A stretch of DNA of 8,280 nt, taken from Nitrospirota bacterium. Its GTDB lineage: Bacteria > Nitrospirota > 9FT-COMBO-42-15 > HDB-SIOI813. Below, in pieces: positions 1-6,925 of this stretch (positions are counted from its first letter, which is position 1; each line of letters opens with the position of its first letter). Under the pieces are notes generated by a model that worked only from the letters and a program-made list of their open reading frames with translations, searched no databases and was not told the DNA's origin. The stretch lies in NCBI GenBank assembly GCA_016214375.1, contig JACROQ010000040.1, positions 1 through 8,280 of the forward strand. Reading direction: 5' to 3'. The translations under genes were made by a program, and so were the position numbers.

Positions 1-1
1 T

Positions 2-1729
2 TCACGAAATATCGTCAAGTTCATCTTTGACAGGCACCAGAATGTCCTGGGAAGCAAATTCAGGACAAAGCTGATATTGGCCTTTGTCGGATTCTCCATC
101 ATCCCCTCGATCCTCCTCTTTATTGTGGCCAGCGGTCTCCTGACCAGCAGCATCAATAACTGGTTCAGCATACAGGTTGAGAAGTCTCTCAAGAGCTCCT
201 TTGACGTTGCCCAGAGTTTTTATGAAAAGGCCAAAACCGACACCCTTTATTCAGCAGAGGTCCTGAGCCTGTATATCGCGAAAAATAACCTGCTTCAGCG
301 GTCTGCAAAACCGGAACTGGCAAAGGCCATCGAAGAGAAAAAGGCAGAACTCCATCTCTCCGGAGTCGAGCTTTTTGATGCCAGGGCACGCCTGCTAAAC
401 CGCTCTATAGACAAAAACCTCGTAAAGAACGGGTTCTTAAAGACGGCCCCGGAGCTGGTGCAAAAAGGGGCCCAGGGAGAAAAGCTGGCGATTGTCAGGT
501 CTTCAAAGGCCGGAGACATCATCATAGGGATAGCCCCCGTCTATTCACCGGATGGACCTGCAAGAGAGATCGTCGGTGTCATCGCCGTGTCCACCACCAT
601 AAAAAGCAGCCTTGTCTCCAAGATGGAGGAGATTACACGGCTGTTTGAAGAGTACAAGCAGATGGTATCCCTTAAAGGGCCGATAAAGAGCAGCTACCTC
701 CTATCCTTCTCTATCATTACACTCCTGATCATCTTCTCGGCCGTATGGTTCGGCTATTATCTTGCCAGAGGGATCACCATCCCGATTCAGAAACTTGCTG
801 AGGCTACAGAGGCCGTGGCAAATGGGAACCTCGATGTCCGGGTAGAGACAGGGACGAGGGATGAGATCGGGGTGCTGATCACCTCCTTTAACAAGATGAC
901 TGAAGACCTCAAACAGGGCAAGCTGAGTCTGGAGGATGCCTACAGATCTCTGAAGGATTCGTCTGTAGAGATCGAGCAGAGAAGGGCCTATATGGAGACG
1001 GTCCTGGAAAATGTCGCCACAGGGGTGATATCGATCGACAAAAACGGGGATATTACGACCTTTAATCATGCGGCAGAGAGCATCCTGGGGATACACAAAG
1101 AGGATATCAGGGGCAAAGGCTTTCAGGAGATTTTAAGCCGCATCCCCACAGAGGTGGCAAGGGATATCATCCGGAAGGTCAGGGGGGGCGGCGGGATCAT
1201 CGAGAACGAAGAGATCCAGTTTAATATGAATAACCGGAATATAACGCTCAGGATCAAAATGACGACATTATATGACACAGACGGCCATTTCCTGGGCAAT
1301 GTCATTGTCTTTGACGATCTCTCAGAGCTGATCAAGGCGCAGAGGATAGCGGCATGGCAGGAGGTGGCAAAAACCCTCGCCCATGAGATCAAAAACCCCC
1401 TGACCCCGATTCAGTTATGTACGGAAAGACTGAGGAAAAAACTGTTTGAGAACGCGGTTGAGGCCGTCAACGGGAATGGCCATGTGTGGATAAAGACAGA
1501 GCTTGACCCTAAGAACCACAGGCTCCGCGTCATGATTGCTGACGACGGAATCGGCGTATCTCCTGAGGATAAGGACAAATTGTTTGTCCCCTACTTTTCG
1601 AGAAAGAAGACAGGCACCGGTCTGGGACTGGCCATTGTAAACCGGATCATCTCGGATCATAATGGCAGGATTATGGCCAGTGATAACAGCCCCACGGGGA
1701 CAAAGTTTATTATTGAATTACCTGTTTAA
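2..1729 (+). CDS. ntrY: NtrY-like membrane sensor histidine kinase, 5' partial, with an internal in-frame deletion
   Basis: Sensor kinase of the NtrY/NtrX system, which phosphorylates the adjacent regulator. The frame is open to the left edge: upstream of the first possible start (TTG at 77) it reads RNIVKF...VLGSKFRTKL, the linker NtrY proteins have before their last two membrane helices, so the true start lies outside the window. Numbering from codon 2-4: membrane helix about 24-48, extracytoplasmic sensor region about 50-230, membrane helix about 231-255, HAMP about 256-305, PAS about 325-440, H-box AHEIKNPLTP with His461, N-box LFENAVEAV with Asn484, D-box DDGIG, then PYFSRKKTGTGLGLA. Only 23 residues separate the H-box His from the N-box Asn, where the family has about 100-110. 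The second dimerisation helix and the first part of the ATP-binding domain are therefore missing, near nucleotides 1433-1450, without a frameshift. Family assignment is firm; activity is doubtful. ntrX follows after 3 nt. Confidence 0.87.
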   Translation, partial: SRNIVKFIFDRHQNVLGSKFRTKLILAFVGFSIIPSILLFIVASGLLTSSINNWFSIQVEKSLKSSFDVAQSFYEKAKTDTLYSAEVLSLYIAKNNLLQRSAKPELAKAIEEKKAELHLSGVELFDARARLLNRSIDKNLVKNGFLKTAPELVQKGAQGEKLAIVRSSKAGDIIIGIAPVYSPDGPAREIVGVIAVSTTIKSSLVSKMEEITRLFEEYKQMVSLKGPIKSSYLLSFSIITLLIIFSAVWFGYYLARGITIPIQKLAEATEAVANGNLDVRVETGTRDEIGVLITSFNKMTEDLKQGKLSLEDAYRSLKDSSVEIEQRRAYMETVLENVATGVISIDKNGDITTFNHAAESILGIHKEDIRGKGFQEILSRIPTEVARDIIRKVRGGGGIIENEEIQFNMNNRNITLRIKMTTLYDTDGHFLGNVIVFDDLSELIKAQRIAAWQEVAKTLAHEIKNPLTPIQLCTERLRKKLFENAVEAVNGNGHVWIKTELDPKNHRLRVMIADDGIGVSPEDKDKLFVPYFSRKKTGTGLGLAIVNRIISDHNGRIMASDNSPTGTKFIIELPV

Positions 1730-1732
1730 GCT

Positions 1733-3130
1733 ATGCCGGATCACATACTAATCGTTGATGATGAAAAAGGGATTCTGAGCGCCCTCTCAGGGGTCCTCGA
1801 GGATGAGGGCTATACCATTGCCACTGCAGAGAGCGGCGGCGAGGCGCTGAAGAAGATTGAGAAGGATACCCCCTCTGTCGTCCTGCTTGATATATGGCTT
1901 CCGGATATTGACGGGCTTGAGGTCTTAAAGGAGATCAGGAACACCCGCAAGGGCGTCATCGTTATCATCATGTCAGGGCATGGGACCATTGAAACAGCGG
2001 TCAGGGCCACAAAGCTGGGGGCCTATGATTATATTGAGAAGCCCCTCTCCATGGAGCGGGTCACGCTCCTCATCAGGCATGCAATCCGCCAGCAACGTCT
2101 GGAACTGGAAAATGTACAGCTCAGGAGAAAGTTTGAAAAATGGGAAGATATCATTGGAGAGAGCCCCTCTGTGCACCACCTGAAGGAGCAGATCAGGATC
2201 GTCGGGGCATCCAACAGCAGGGTCCTGGTCACAGGAGAAAACGGCACAGGAAAGGAGTTGGTCGCCCGTTCAATACACCTTGCAGGTCCGAGGGCCGGTA
2301 AATTGTTCGTTGCGGTCAATTGTGCGGCAATCCCTGAACCCCTTATCGAGAGCGAGTTATTCGGTCATGAAAGGGGGGCCTTTACCGGGGCCATTTCTGT
2401 ACAGCAGGGGAAGTTTGAGCTTGCAGACGGAGGGACCCTCTTTCTGGATGAGATCGGGGACATGAGCCTGAACACACAGGCCAAGGTATTGCGCGTCCTG
2501 CAGGAACAGGAATTCCAGAGGGTCGGGGGAAATAGAAACATAAAGGTCGATGTCCGGGTCATCACGGCGACCAATAAAAATCTCTCTGAAGAAATTAAGA
2601 AGGGGGCATTCAGAGAGGACCTTTACTATAGGATCAATGTCATTGCCATTCATGTCCCCCCGCTGCGCGAAAGGAGGGAGGACATCCCCCTTCTTGCAAG
2701 ACATTTCCTGAGCCAGATCATCAGAGAACAGGGGCTGCGGGAGAAGGCATTGACAGAGGAGGCGGCAAAATTGCTGATGGGGTATGACTGGCCCGGCAAT
2801 GTCAGGGAACTGCGCAACCTGATGGAGCGGGTTGCGATCATGGTCCAGGGAGGACGTATCCTGCCGGGAGATATGACGATGATCTCCGGGGAAAGCGCCC
2901 ATCCCGTCGGGGCGCCATTCTTAGACGATAAGTTTGACTCCCTGCGGGAGGCCCGGGCCGTTTTTGAGCGGCACTACATCATAGAAAGACTAAAAGAGAA
3001 CAACTGGAATATTACACGGACTGCTGAAGACCTGAAGATAGAGCGGAGTAATCTGCACAGGAAGATGAAACTATTGGGGATAGAAGAGAAAGGAGGAGCA
3101 AATTGTCAGAGCTACGAAAAGATCCTGTAA
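1733..3130 (+). CDS. ntrX: NtrX-type sigma-54-dependent response regulator
   Basis: Transcriptional activator that, once phosphorylated, uses ATP hydrolysis to open promoters held by sigma-54 RNA polymerase. At 465 aa it has full NtrC/NtrX length. Receiver domain 1-120: acidic pocket Asp9/Asp10, phospho-acceptor Asp53 in LLDIWLPDIDG, Ser81 and Lys103 switch residues. AAA+ domain about 138-375: Walker A GENGTGKE 168-175 (the Asn variant is usual in NtrX), the sigma-54 contact loop GAFTGA 215-220 intact, Walker B GGTLFLDE 233-240, arginine-finger region FREDLYYR 293-300, sensor II GNVREL 355-360. A Fis-type helix-turn-helix lies at about 422-447 (NNWNITRTAEDLKIERSNLHRKM). All catalytic features are present, unlike the partner kinase. 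No good Shine-Dalgarno precedes ATG 1733, so translation is probably coupled to ntrY. Its last 28 nt overlap galT and carry galT's ribosome binding site. Confidence 0.95.
   Translation: MPDHILIVDDEKGILSALSGVLEDEGYTIATAESGGEALKKIEKDTPSVVLLDIWLPDIDGLEVLKEIRNTRKGVIVIIMSGHGTIETAVRATKLGAYDYIEKPLSMERVTLLIRHAIRQQRLELENVQLRRKFEKWEDIIGESPSVHHLKEQIRIVGASNSRVLVTGENGTGKELVARSIHLAGPRAGKLFVAVNCAAIPEPLIESELFGHERGAFTGAISVQQGKFELADGGTLFLDEIGDMSLNTQAKVLRVLQEQEFQRVGGNRNIKVDVRVITATNKNLSEEIKKGAFREDLYYRINVIAIHVPPLRERREDIPLLARHFLSQIIREQGLREKALTEEAAKLLMGYDWPGNVRELRNLMERVAIMVQGGRILPGDMTMISGESAHPVGAPFLDDKFDSLREARAVFERHYIIERLKENNWNITRTAEDLKIERSNLHRKMKLLGIEEKGGANCQSYEKIL
3091..3096 (+). promoter_or_regulatory. Shine-Dalgarno AGGAGG for galT, inside the ntrX 3' end
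   Basis: A perfect AGGAGG lies 6 nt before TTG at 3103 and decides the galT start. It encodes part of the KGG tripeptide near the NtrX C-terminus, so the NtrX tail sequence is constrained by galT translation. Confidence 0.85.
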
Positions 3131-4107
3131 CTGGAAGGTGGGTGATTATCTCTTCTGAAAGGGGAAGGAGGCCGTCTGATTTTCAGGAGGCCCCCCCGAA
3201 GCGGAAAGGCGGCTTCTGTCCCTTTTGTGCGGGAAATGAAAGGTTTACACCGCCCGAGATACTGGCCTACCGTGAACCCGGAACCGCCCCGAATTCCCAG
3301 GGTTGGAGCCTCCGCGTCGTACCGAATAAGTTCCCTGCCCTGAAGATCGAAGGAAACCTGGACAAGACCGGCATCGGCCTTTTTGACAAGATGAACGGGA
3401 TCGGGGCCCACGAGGTCATTATTGAAAACCCCTCCCATGAAATGACGATGACAAAACTCCCGGAGAAAAAGATAGAGGATATCCTATGGGCCTACAGAGA
3501 CAGGGTAATCGATTTAAAAAAAGACCCCCGCTTTCAATCGATACTGATCTTTAAAAACGAGGGAGAGGCGGCAGGCGCATCCCTTGAGCACTCTCATTCT
3601 CAACTGATTGCGCTCCCGATCATCCCGCGGCAGGTGTCTGAGGAGATCGAGGGGGCAAGGCTTTACTATAACTATAAGGAGCGGTGCATCTACTGTGATA
3701 TTGTCCGGCAGGAGATGTATGCCGAGGAGAGAAACGTGGCGGAAAATGAGCACTTCCTTGCCATAACACCCTTTGCAGCCCGGTTCCCCTTTGAGACCTG
3801 GATCATCCCCAAGACCCACAATGCATGTTTTGATGAGTCACAACCGTGGGAATACAGCAGTCTGGCGAGGATTCTTAAGAACGTGCTCCAACGGCTTGAT
3901 AAGGTATTGAATATCCCTCCTTATAACTATATTATCCATACATGCCCGCTGCGAAGCCAGATGAGGGAGTTCTACCACTGGCATGTGGAACTAATACCCA
4001 AACTGATACGGATCGCCGGGTTTGAGTGGGGATCAGGGTTCTATATCAATCCAACCTCGCCGGAGGAGGCGGCAAAGTTTTTAAGAGAGGCCAAAGTTGC
4101 AACTTGA
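3103..4107 (+). CDS. galT: Galactose-1-phosphate uridylyltransferase family (GalT, HIT superfamily)
   Basis: Nucleotidyltransferase moving a UMP group between a hexose-1-phosphate and UDP-glucose in the Leloir pathway, or a close relative with another nucleotide sugar. It has 334 aa, usual for the family. The N-terminus MSELRKDPVTGRWVIIS is the family's opening and fixes the TTG start at 3103, which has AGGAGG 6 nt upstream. Likely zinc ligands are Cys39 and Cys42 (CPFC), His112 (NPSHE) and His163. The catalytic motif is HSHSQ 163-167, with His165 the expected nucleophile. The second half has CIYC 195-198, YHWHVELIPKL 291-301 and the conserved tail AGFEWGSGFYINPTSPEEAA. Classical GalT has HPHxQ; Ser in place of Pro also occurs in less characterised members, and ADP-sugar phosphorylases belong to the same superfamily, so the exact substrate is open. 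No galK or galE is in the window. The stop codon overlaps the uvrB start. Confidence 0.9.
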   Translation: MSELRKDPVTGRWVIISSERGRRPSDFQEAPPKRKGGFCPFCAGNERFTPPEILAYREPGTAPNSQGWSLRVVPNKFPALKIEGNLDKTGIGLFDKMNGIGAHEVIIENPSHEMTMTKLPEKKIEDILWAYRDRVIDLKKDPRFQSILIFKNEGEAAGASLEHSHSQLIALPIIPRQVSEEIEGARLYYNYKERCIYCDIVRQEMYAEERNVAENEHFLAITPFAARFPFETWIIPKTHNACFDESQPWEYSSLARILKNVLQRLDKVLNIPPYNYIIHTCPLRSQMREFYHWHVELIPKLIRIAGFEWGSGFYINPTSPEEAAKFLREAKVAT

Positions 4108-6098
4108 CCCGTTTTAATCTCATATCTCAATTGACCCCGCAGGGGGATCAGCCTGACGCTATCAGGATACTTAGCGAAAGGATCAAGGGGAAGACAAGGC
4201 ATCAGGTGCTCCTGGGGGTGACCGGGAGCGGAAAGACCTTTACCCTTGCAAACGTCATAGAACAGATCCAAAAGCCGGCCCTCGTCATCGCCCCCAATAA
4301 GACACTCGCTGCCCAGCTCTACCACGAGTTCCGGTACTTTTTCCCGGGAAATGCCGTGGAGTACTTTGTCAGCTACTACGACTACTACCAGCCTGAGGCC
4401 TATATCCCCCAATCAGACACCTATATCGAAAAGGACTCTTCGATAAATGATGCCATAGACCGCATGCGGCACTCTGCCACCACTTCCCTCCTCCAGAGAA
4501 ATGATGTGATCATCGTCGCCTCGGTCTCCTGCATCTATGGGCTCGGTTCACCGGAGGCCTATCAGGGGATGCTCCTCTATCTCGAGGAAGATATGGATGC
4601 GGACCGGGATGAGATATTAAGAAAACTCGTAGACATCCAGTATGAGCGGAATGACATCGACTTTCATCGCGGCACGTTCAGAGTTCGCGGGGATGTGATC
4701 GAGATATTCCCTGCATCTTCTGAGGAGTCCTGTGTGCGGGTTGAGTTATTTGGCGACTATATAGACTCTATATCAGAAATAGACCCGCTGAGGGGAAGCG
4801 TCATAAAACGCCTCCCCAAGGCGGCGATCTATCCGGGCACCCATTATGTCATACCCCGCTCCAGGCTGAAGCGGGCCCTTGAGGCCATCAAGATAGAACT
4901 CGCAGAACGGATCAGATACTATGAAGGCCGGAACAAGCTGCTTGAGGCGCAGAGGATTGAGCAGAGGACTAATTTTGACTTAGAGATGATCAAGGAGATC
5001 GGATACTGTCATGGGATAGAAAACTACTCGCGGCACCTGAGCGGGAGGATGCCCGGAGAACCGCCCCCTACCCTCCTCGATTATTTTCCAAAGGACTTTC
5101 TCCTCATCATTGATGAAAGCCATGTCACCATCCCCCAGATCAGAGGGATGCATGAAGGTGACCGCTCAAGGAAGAAGAGCCTGATAGAATACGGGTTCAG
5201 GCTCCCGTCCGCGCTCGATAACAGACCTCTGGCCTTCCAGGAATTTGAAAGGTGTGTCAACCAGGTGATCTATGTATCCGCCACGCCGGGTCCTTACGAG
5301 CTTGAAAAGGCAGGGGGGGATCTGGTAGAACAGATTATCCGTCCTACAGGGCTTACAGACCCCGATATTATCATCAAGCCGGCAAAGGGGCAGGTAGACG
5401 ACCTGCTGGGGGAGATACGGAAGAGGGCCGAACGGGGAGATAGGGTCCTGGTGACCACCCTGACCAAGCGGATGGCAGAGGACCTCACAGAATATTATCA
5501 TGAACTGGGGGTAAAGGTCCGCTATCTCCATGCGGAAGTAGACACCTTAGAACGGACAGAGATTATCAGGGACCTCAGGATCGGAAAGTTTGATGTGCTG
5601 ATCGGCATCAATCTCCTCCGTGAAGGGTTGGACATTCCCGAGGTATCCCTTGTCGCCATCCTGGATGCAGACAAGGAGGGATATCTCAGGTCTCATACCT
5701 CCCTCATACAAACGGCAGGGAGGGCGGCGAGGAATATCTCCGGAGAGGTGATCATGTATGCGGATACAGTTACAGGTTCCATGAGAAAGGCGATCGATGA
5801 GACCAATCGCAGGCGGAGGATTCAGGAGGAATATAATCAGGCAAACAACATCACCCCGGTGGGGATCACAAAGGGGATTCCGGAGAGGCTGTATGAAATA
5901 TCCGAGGGGGACTACTACACCATCGCCACAGTGAAAGAGGAGGTAGAAGAATATATCCCTGAAAACAAACTATCTCCTATGCTAAAATCCCTGGAAAAGG
6001 AGATGAAGGAGGCGGCAAAGAGGCTTGAGTTTGAACGGGCTGCCGGGTTGAGGGATAAAATAAAACTGCTTAAAGAGAGGGGGATGGGTTTAAATTAG
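4104..6098 (+). CDS. uvrB: Excinuclease ABC subunit B
   Basis: UvrB, the damage-verifying helicase-like subunit of nucleotide excision repair, loaded by UvrA and partner of the UvrC nuclease in the cytoplasm. With the TTG start at 4104 it has 664 aa, the usual length. Motifs: Walker A GVTGSGKT 38-45; the beta-hairpin that clamps DNA, YYDYYQPEAYIP 91-102; DESH box 337-340; YVSATPG 390-396; GINLLREGLDIPE 501-513; QTAGRAARN 536-544; C-terminal UVR coiled-coil motif about 628-662 (LEKEMKEAAKRLEFERAA), which binds UvrC. I chose TTG 4104 because its codon overlaps the galT stop as TTGA, and the protein then begins MTRFNLISQLTPQGDQPDAI, matching where UvrB proteins begin. A GTG at 4026 would add 26 residues read from galT coding sequence. 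The Shine-Dalgarno is weak (AGAGAGG at 4084-4090), so coupling to galT is likely. No LexA-like box is visible next to it. Confidence 0.97.
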   Translation: MTRFNLISQLTPQGDQPDAIRILSERIKGKTRHQVLLGVTGSGKTFTLANVIEQIQKPALVIAPNKTLAAQLYHEFRYFFPGNAVEYFVSYYDYYQPEAYIPQSDTYIEKDSSINDAIDRMRHSATTSLLQRNDVIIVASVSCIYGLGSPEAYQGMLLYLEEDMDADRDEILRKLVDIQYERNDIDFHRGTFRVRGDVIEIFPASSEESCVRVELFGDYIDSISEIDPLRGSVIKRLPKAAIYPGTHYVIPRSRLKRALEAIKIELAERIRYYEGRNKLLEAQRIEQRTNFDLEMIKEIGYCHGIENYSRHLSGRMPGEPPPTLLDYFPKDFLLIIDESHVTIPQIRGMHEGDRSRKKSLIEYGFRLPSALDNRPLAFQEFERCVNQVIYVSATPGPYELEKAGGDLVEQIIRPTGLTDPDIIIKPAKGQVDDLLGEIRKRAERGDRVLVTTLTKRMAEDLTEYYHELGVKVRYLHAEVDTLERTEIIRDLRIGKFDVLIGINLLREGLDIPEVSLVAILDADKEGYLRSHTSLIQTAGRAARNISGEVIMYADTVTGSMRKAIDETNRRRRIQEEYNQANNITPVGITKGIPERLYEISEGDYYTIATVKEEVEEYIPENKLSPMLKSLEKEMKEAAKRLEFERAAGLRDKIKLLKERGMGLN

Positions 6099-6124
6099 CA
6101 GGCTGCTGAAAAAGTCTATCACCC

Positions 6125-6160
6125 TGTCATTCTGAGGAGCCGGAGGCGACGAAGAATCTG
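6125..6160 (+). repeat. Short interspersed repeat, long variant (copy 1)
   Basis: This 36-nt unit begins TGTCATTCTGAGGAGCC and ends GAAGAATCTG. It can fold on itself through ATTCT with AGAAT and GCC with GGC around a GGA triloop. An 8-nt spacer separates it from copy 2 in the same orientation; across that junction GACAC-GAA-GTGTC (6160-6172) forms another 5-bp hairpin. Confidence 0.75.
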
Positions 6161-6168
6161 ACACGAAG

Positions 6169-6232
6169 TGTCATCCTGAGCGAAGCGAAGGATCTGAAAA
6201 ACATCAGATCCTTCGCTTCGCTCAGGATGACA
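6169..6232. repeat. 29-bp perfect inverted repeat (copies 2 and 3), probable terminator hairpin
   Basis: Bases 6169-6197 and 6204-6232 are exact reverse complements over 29 bp, separated by a 6-nt loop (aaaaca). Each arm is one 28-nt copy of the short repeat (TGTCATCCTGAG...AAGGATCTG). The hairpin sits between the convergent 3' ends of uvrB and the DUF4321 gene and would be very stable in RNA from either strand. No long T-run follows directly on either side, so it is not a textbook intrinsic terminator. Confidence 0.85.
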
Positions 6233-6258
6233 AGCTGAGAGACTTTTTCAGCAGCCTG

Positions 6259-6528
6259 TTAGGCATATTTGTAAATATAGATACCGAGGATCGAACCCAG
6301 GAGGGTCAATAGATTAGCCCGCAGGGTGAACCCGATGGTAAAAGAGAAGAGCCTGAGGTCTAACGTGACCGGTGGGGTAAGCCCAATCTGAAAGCCGGTG
6401 CTGAATATATTCCTTAGCGGGCCTTCCGGAGAGATCGTCTTGAGTATCTCCCCCAGGACACCCCCCAGCGAGGCCCCTATCAGGATCAGGAGGAGAAGAA
6501 GCCACATATTCTTTTTAAAGGCGGCCAT
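6259..6528 (-). CDS. Small DUF4321-type membrane protein
   Basis: An 89-aa protein with two hydrophobic segments: residues about 8-26 (MWLLLLLILIGASLGGVLGE) and about 66-87 (LRANLLTLLGSILGIYIYKY). Between them is a conserved-looking stretch with LTPPVTLDLRLFSFTIGFTL. This arrangement (WLLLLL...GxxLGxxLGE, then L.P.TLDL...S.T.G, then a second helix ending in a short basic/aromatic tail) is what I recall of DUF4321, a family of unknown function. I infer that both helices cross the inner membrane. The start ATG (6528-6526) has no clear Shine-Dalgarno. The stop TAA abuts the right end of the MITE, and its gene converges on uvrB. It is divergent from the DUF721 gene with 50 bp between starts. I propose no function. 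Confidence 0.8.
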   Translation of the reverse strand: MAAFKKNMWLLLLLILIGASLGGVLGEILKTISPEGPLRNIFSTGFQIGLTPPVTLDLRLFSFTIGFTLRANLLTLLGSILGIYIYKYA

Positions 6529-6566
6529 ACCGGGTTAATATTATAGGAAAATAGGATTAAGTTCAA
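6514..6566. promoter_or_regulatory. Candidate divergent promoter region with shared palindromic -10
   Basis: The 50-bp gap between the two divergent genes contains TAATATTATA (6536-6545). On the minus strand it gives a perfect TATAAT (6545-6540) with TTGAAC (6566-6561) 15 bp upstream, and transcription would start only about 5 nt before the DUF4321 start codon. On the plus strand it gives TATTAT (6539-6544) with a poor TTTAAA at 6514-6519, 19 bp away. Spacings are non-ideal in both directions, so this is tentative. Confidence 0.35.
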
Positions 6567-6578
6567 GAGGATATATAA

Positions 6579-6854
6579 ATGCAGAGGATTTCGACCATAC
6601 TGGATAAGCTCATAAAGCAATATGGGCTTGAAGGGAAGATGAACGAACTGGTGCTGGCGGACAAGTGGGAGGCCATCGTGGGGAAGATCATTGCCGACCA
6701 TTCCTATCCTGCCGGTATCCGTTACAAGAGGCTCTATGTTGTCGTAGACAGCCCTGTATGGCTCCAGGAGATGAGCTTCTATAAGGAAGAGATCATCGGG
6801 AAGGTGAACAACTATTTCGGGAAAAAGATTATTAAGGAAGTCTATTTCAAGTGA
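6579..6854 (+). CDS. DUF721 / DciA-like protein
   Basis: A 91-aa protein of the DUF721 family, which includes DciA, the loader of the replicative helicase DnaB in bacteria lacking DnaC or DnaI. Visible family features: the N-terminal helix (ISTILDKLIKQYGL), the W-x-x-IVG-x-I-x-x-HS-x-P segment around residues 29-45 (WEAIVGKIIADHSYPAGI), and RLYVVVDSPVWLQEMSFYK (about 50-68), the beta-strand plus DSPxWLxE signature, then a closing helix and strand. It is close to the minimal domain; longer DciA proteins carry extra disordered parts. The ATG at 6579 has AAGAGG (6565-6570) 8 nt upstream. No replication genes adjoin it here, so a helicase-loading role rests only on the family. The stop overlaps a tiny GTG frame (6851-6925). 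Confidence 0.85.
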   Translation: MQRISTILDKLIKQYGLEGKMNELVLADKWEAIVGKIIADHSYPAGIRYKRLYVVVDSPVWLQEMSFYKEEIIGKVNNYFGKKIIKEVYFK

Positions 6855-6925
6855 AACGCTCACGAGCCAAGGAGCTTGCAAAAAAACATGGAAATGTCAC
6901 CCTGAGCCGAAGGCGAAGGGTCTGA
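6851..6925 (+). pseudogene. Possible 24-codon frame cut short by a repeat insertion
   Basis: A GTG at 6851 overlaps the DUF721 stop (GTGA) and opens a 24-codon frame that starts KRSRAKELAKKHGN and then runs into the repeat at 6895, ending VTLSRRRRV-stop. AAGGAAG at 6834-6840 could serve as a ribosome binding site. The first 14 codons look protein-like (basic helix) and the rest is repeat sequence, which would fit a downstream gene whose remainder was lost when the repeat arrived. It is too short to be sure; chance is a real alternative. Confidence 0.25.

Larger units (their letters stand above)
6099..6258. mobile_element. MITE-like 160-bp element with 19-bp perfect terminal inverted repeats and TTAG duplication
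   Basis: The left end (6099-6117, caggctgctgaaaaagtct) and the right end (6240-6258) are exact reverse complements over 19 bases. Immediately outside each end is TTAG (6095-6098 and 6259-6262), which looks like a 4-bp target duplication. There is no transposase, so it would be non-autonomous. Inside are three copies of a short repeat: one 36-nt copy, one 28-nt copy and an inverted copy of the latter that makes a 29-bp perfect hairpin. The left TTAG contains the uvrB stop TAG and the right one contains, on the minus strand, the TAA stop of the convergent membrane protein gene, so insertion preserved both ends. It could now act as a bidirectional terminator. A duplication of only TA (the IS630/mariner style) is also possible; the family is not identified. 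Confidence 0.8.

Noticed and set aside
77..79. TTG at 77 as the start of the sensor kinase
   Set aside because: The frame continues to the window edge and the upstream codons encode the conserved NtrY linker before this membrane helix, so the gene starts outside the window.
2357..2902. 181-codon minus-strand frame inside ntrX
   Set aside because: Antisense shadow of the highly conserved AAA+ domain; no family resemblance and no own signals.
4026..4103. GTG 4026 as the uvrB start
   Set aside because: It would add 26 residues read out of frame from galT that do not resemble UvrB; the TTG at 4104 overlaps the galT stop and matches the family N-terminus and length.
6125..6232. CRISPR array
   Set aside because: Only two direct units of unequal length with an 8-nt spacer plus an inverted copy; no regular spacers and no cas genes.
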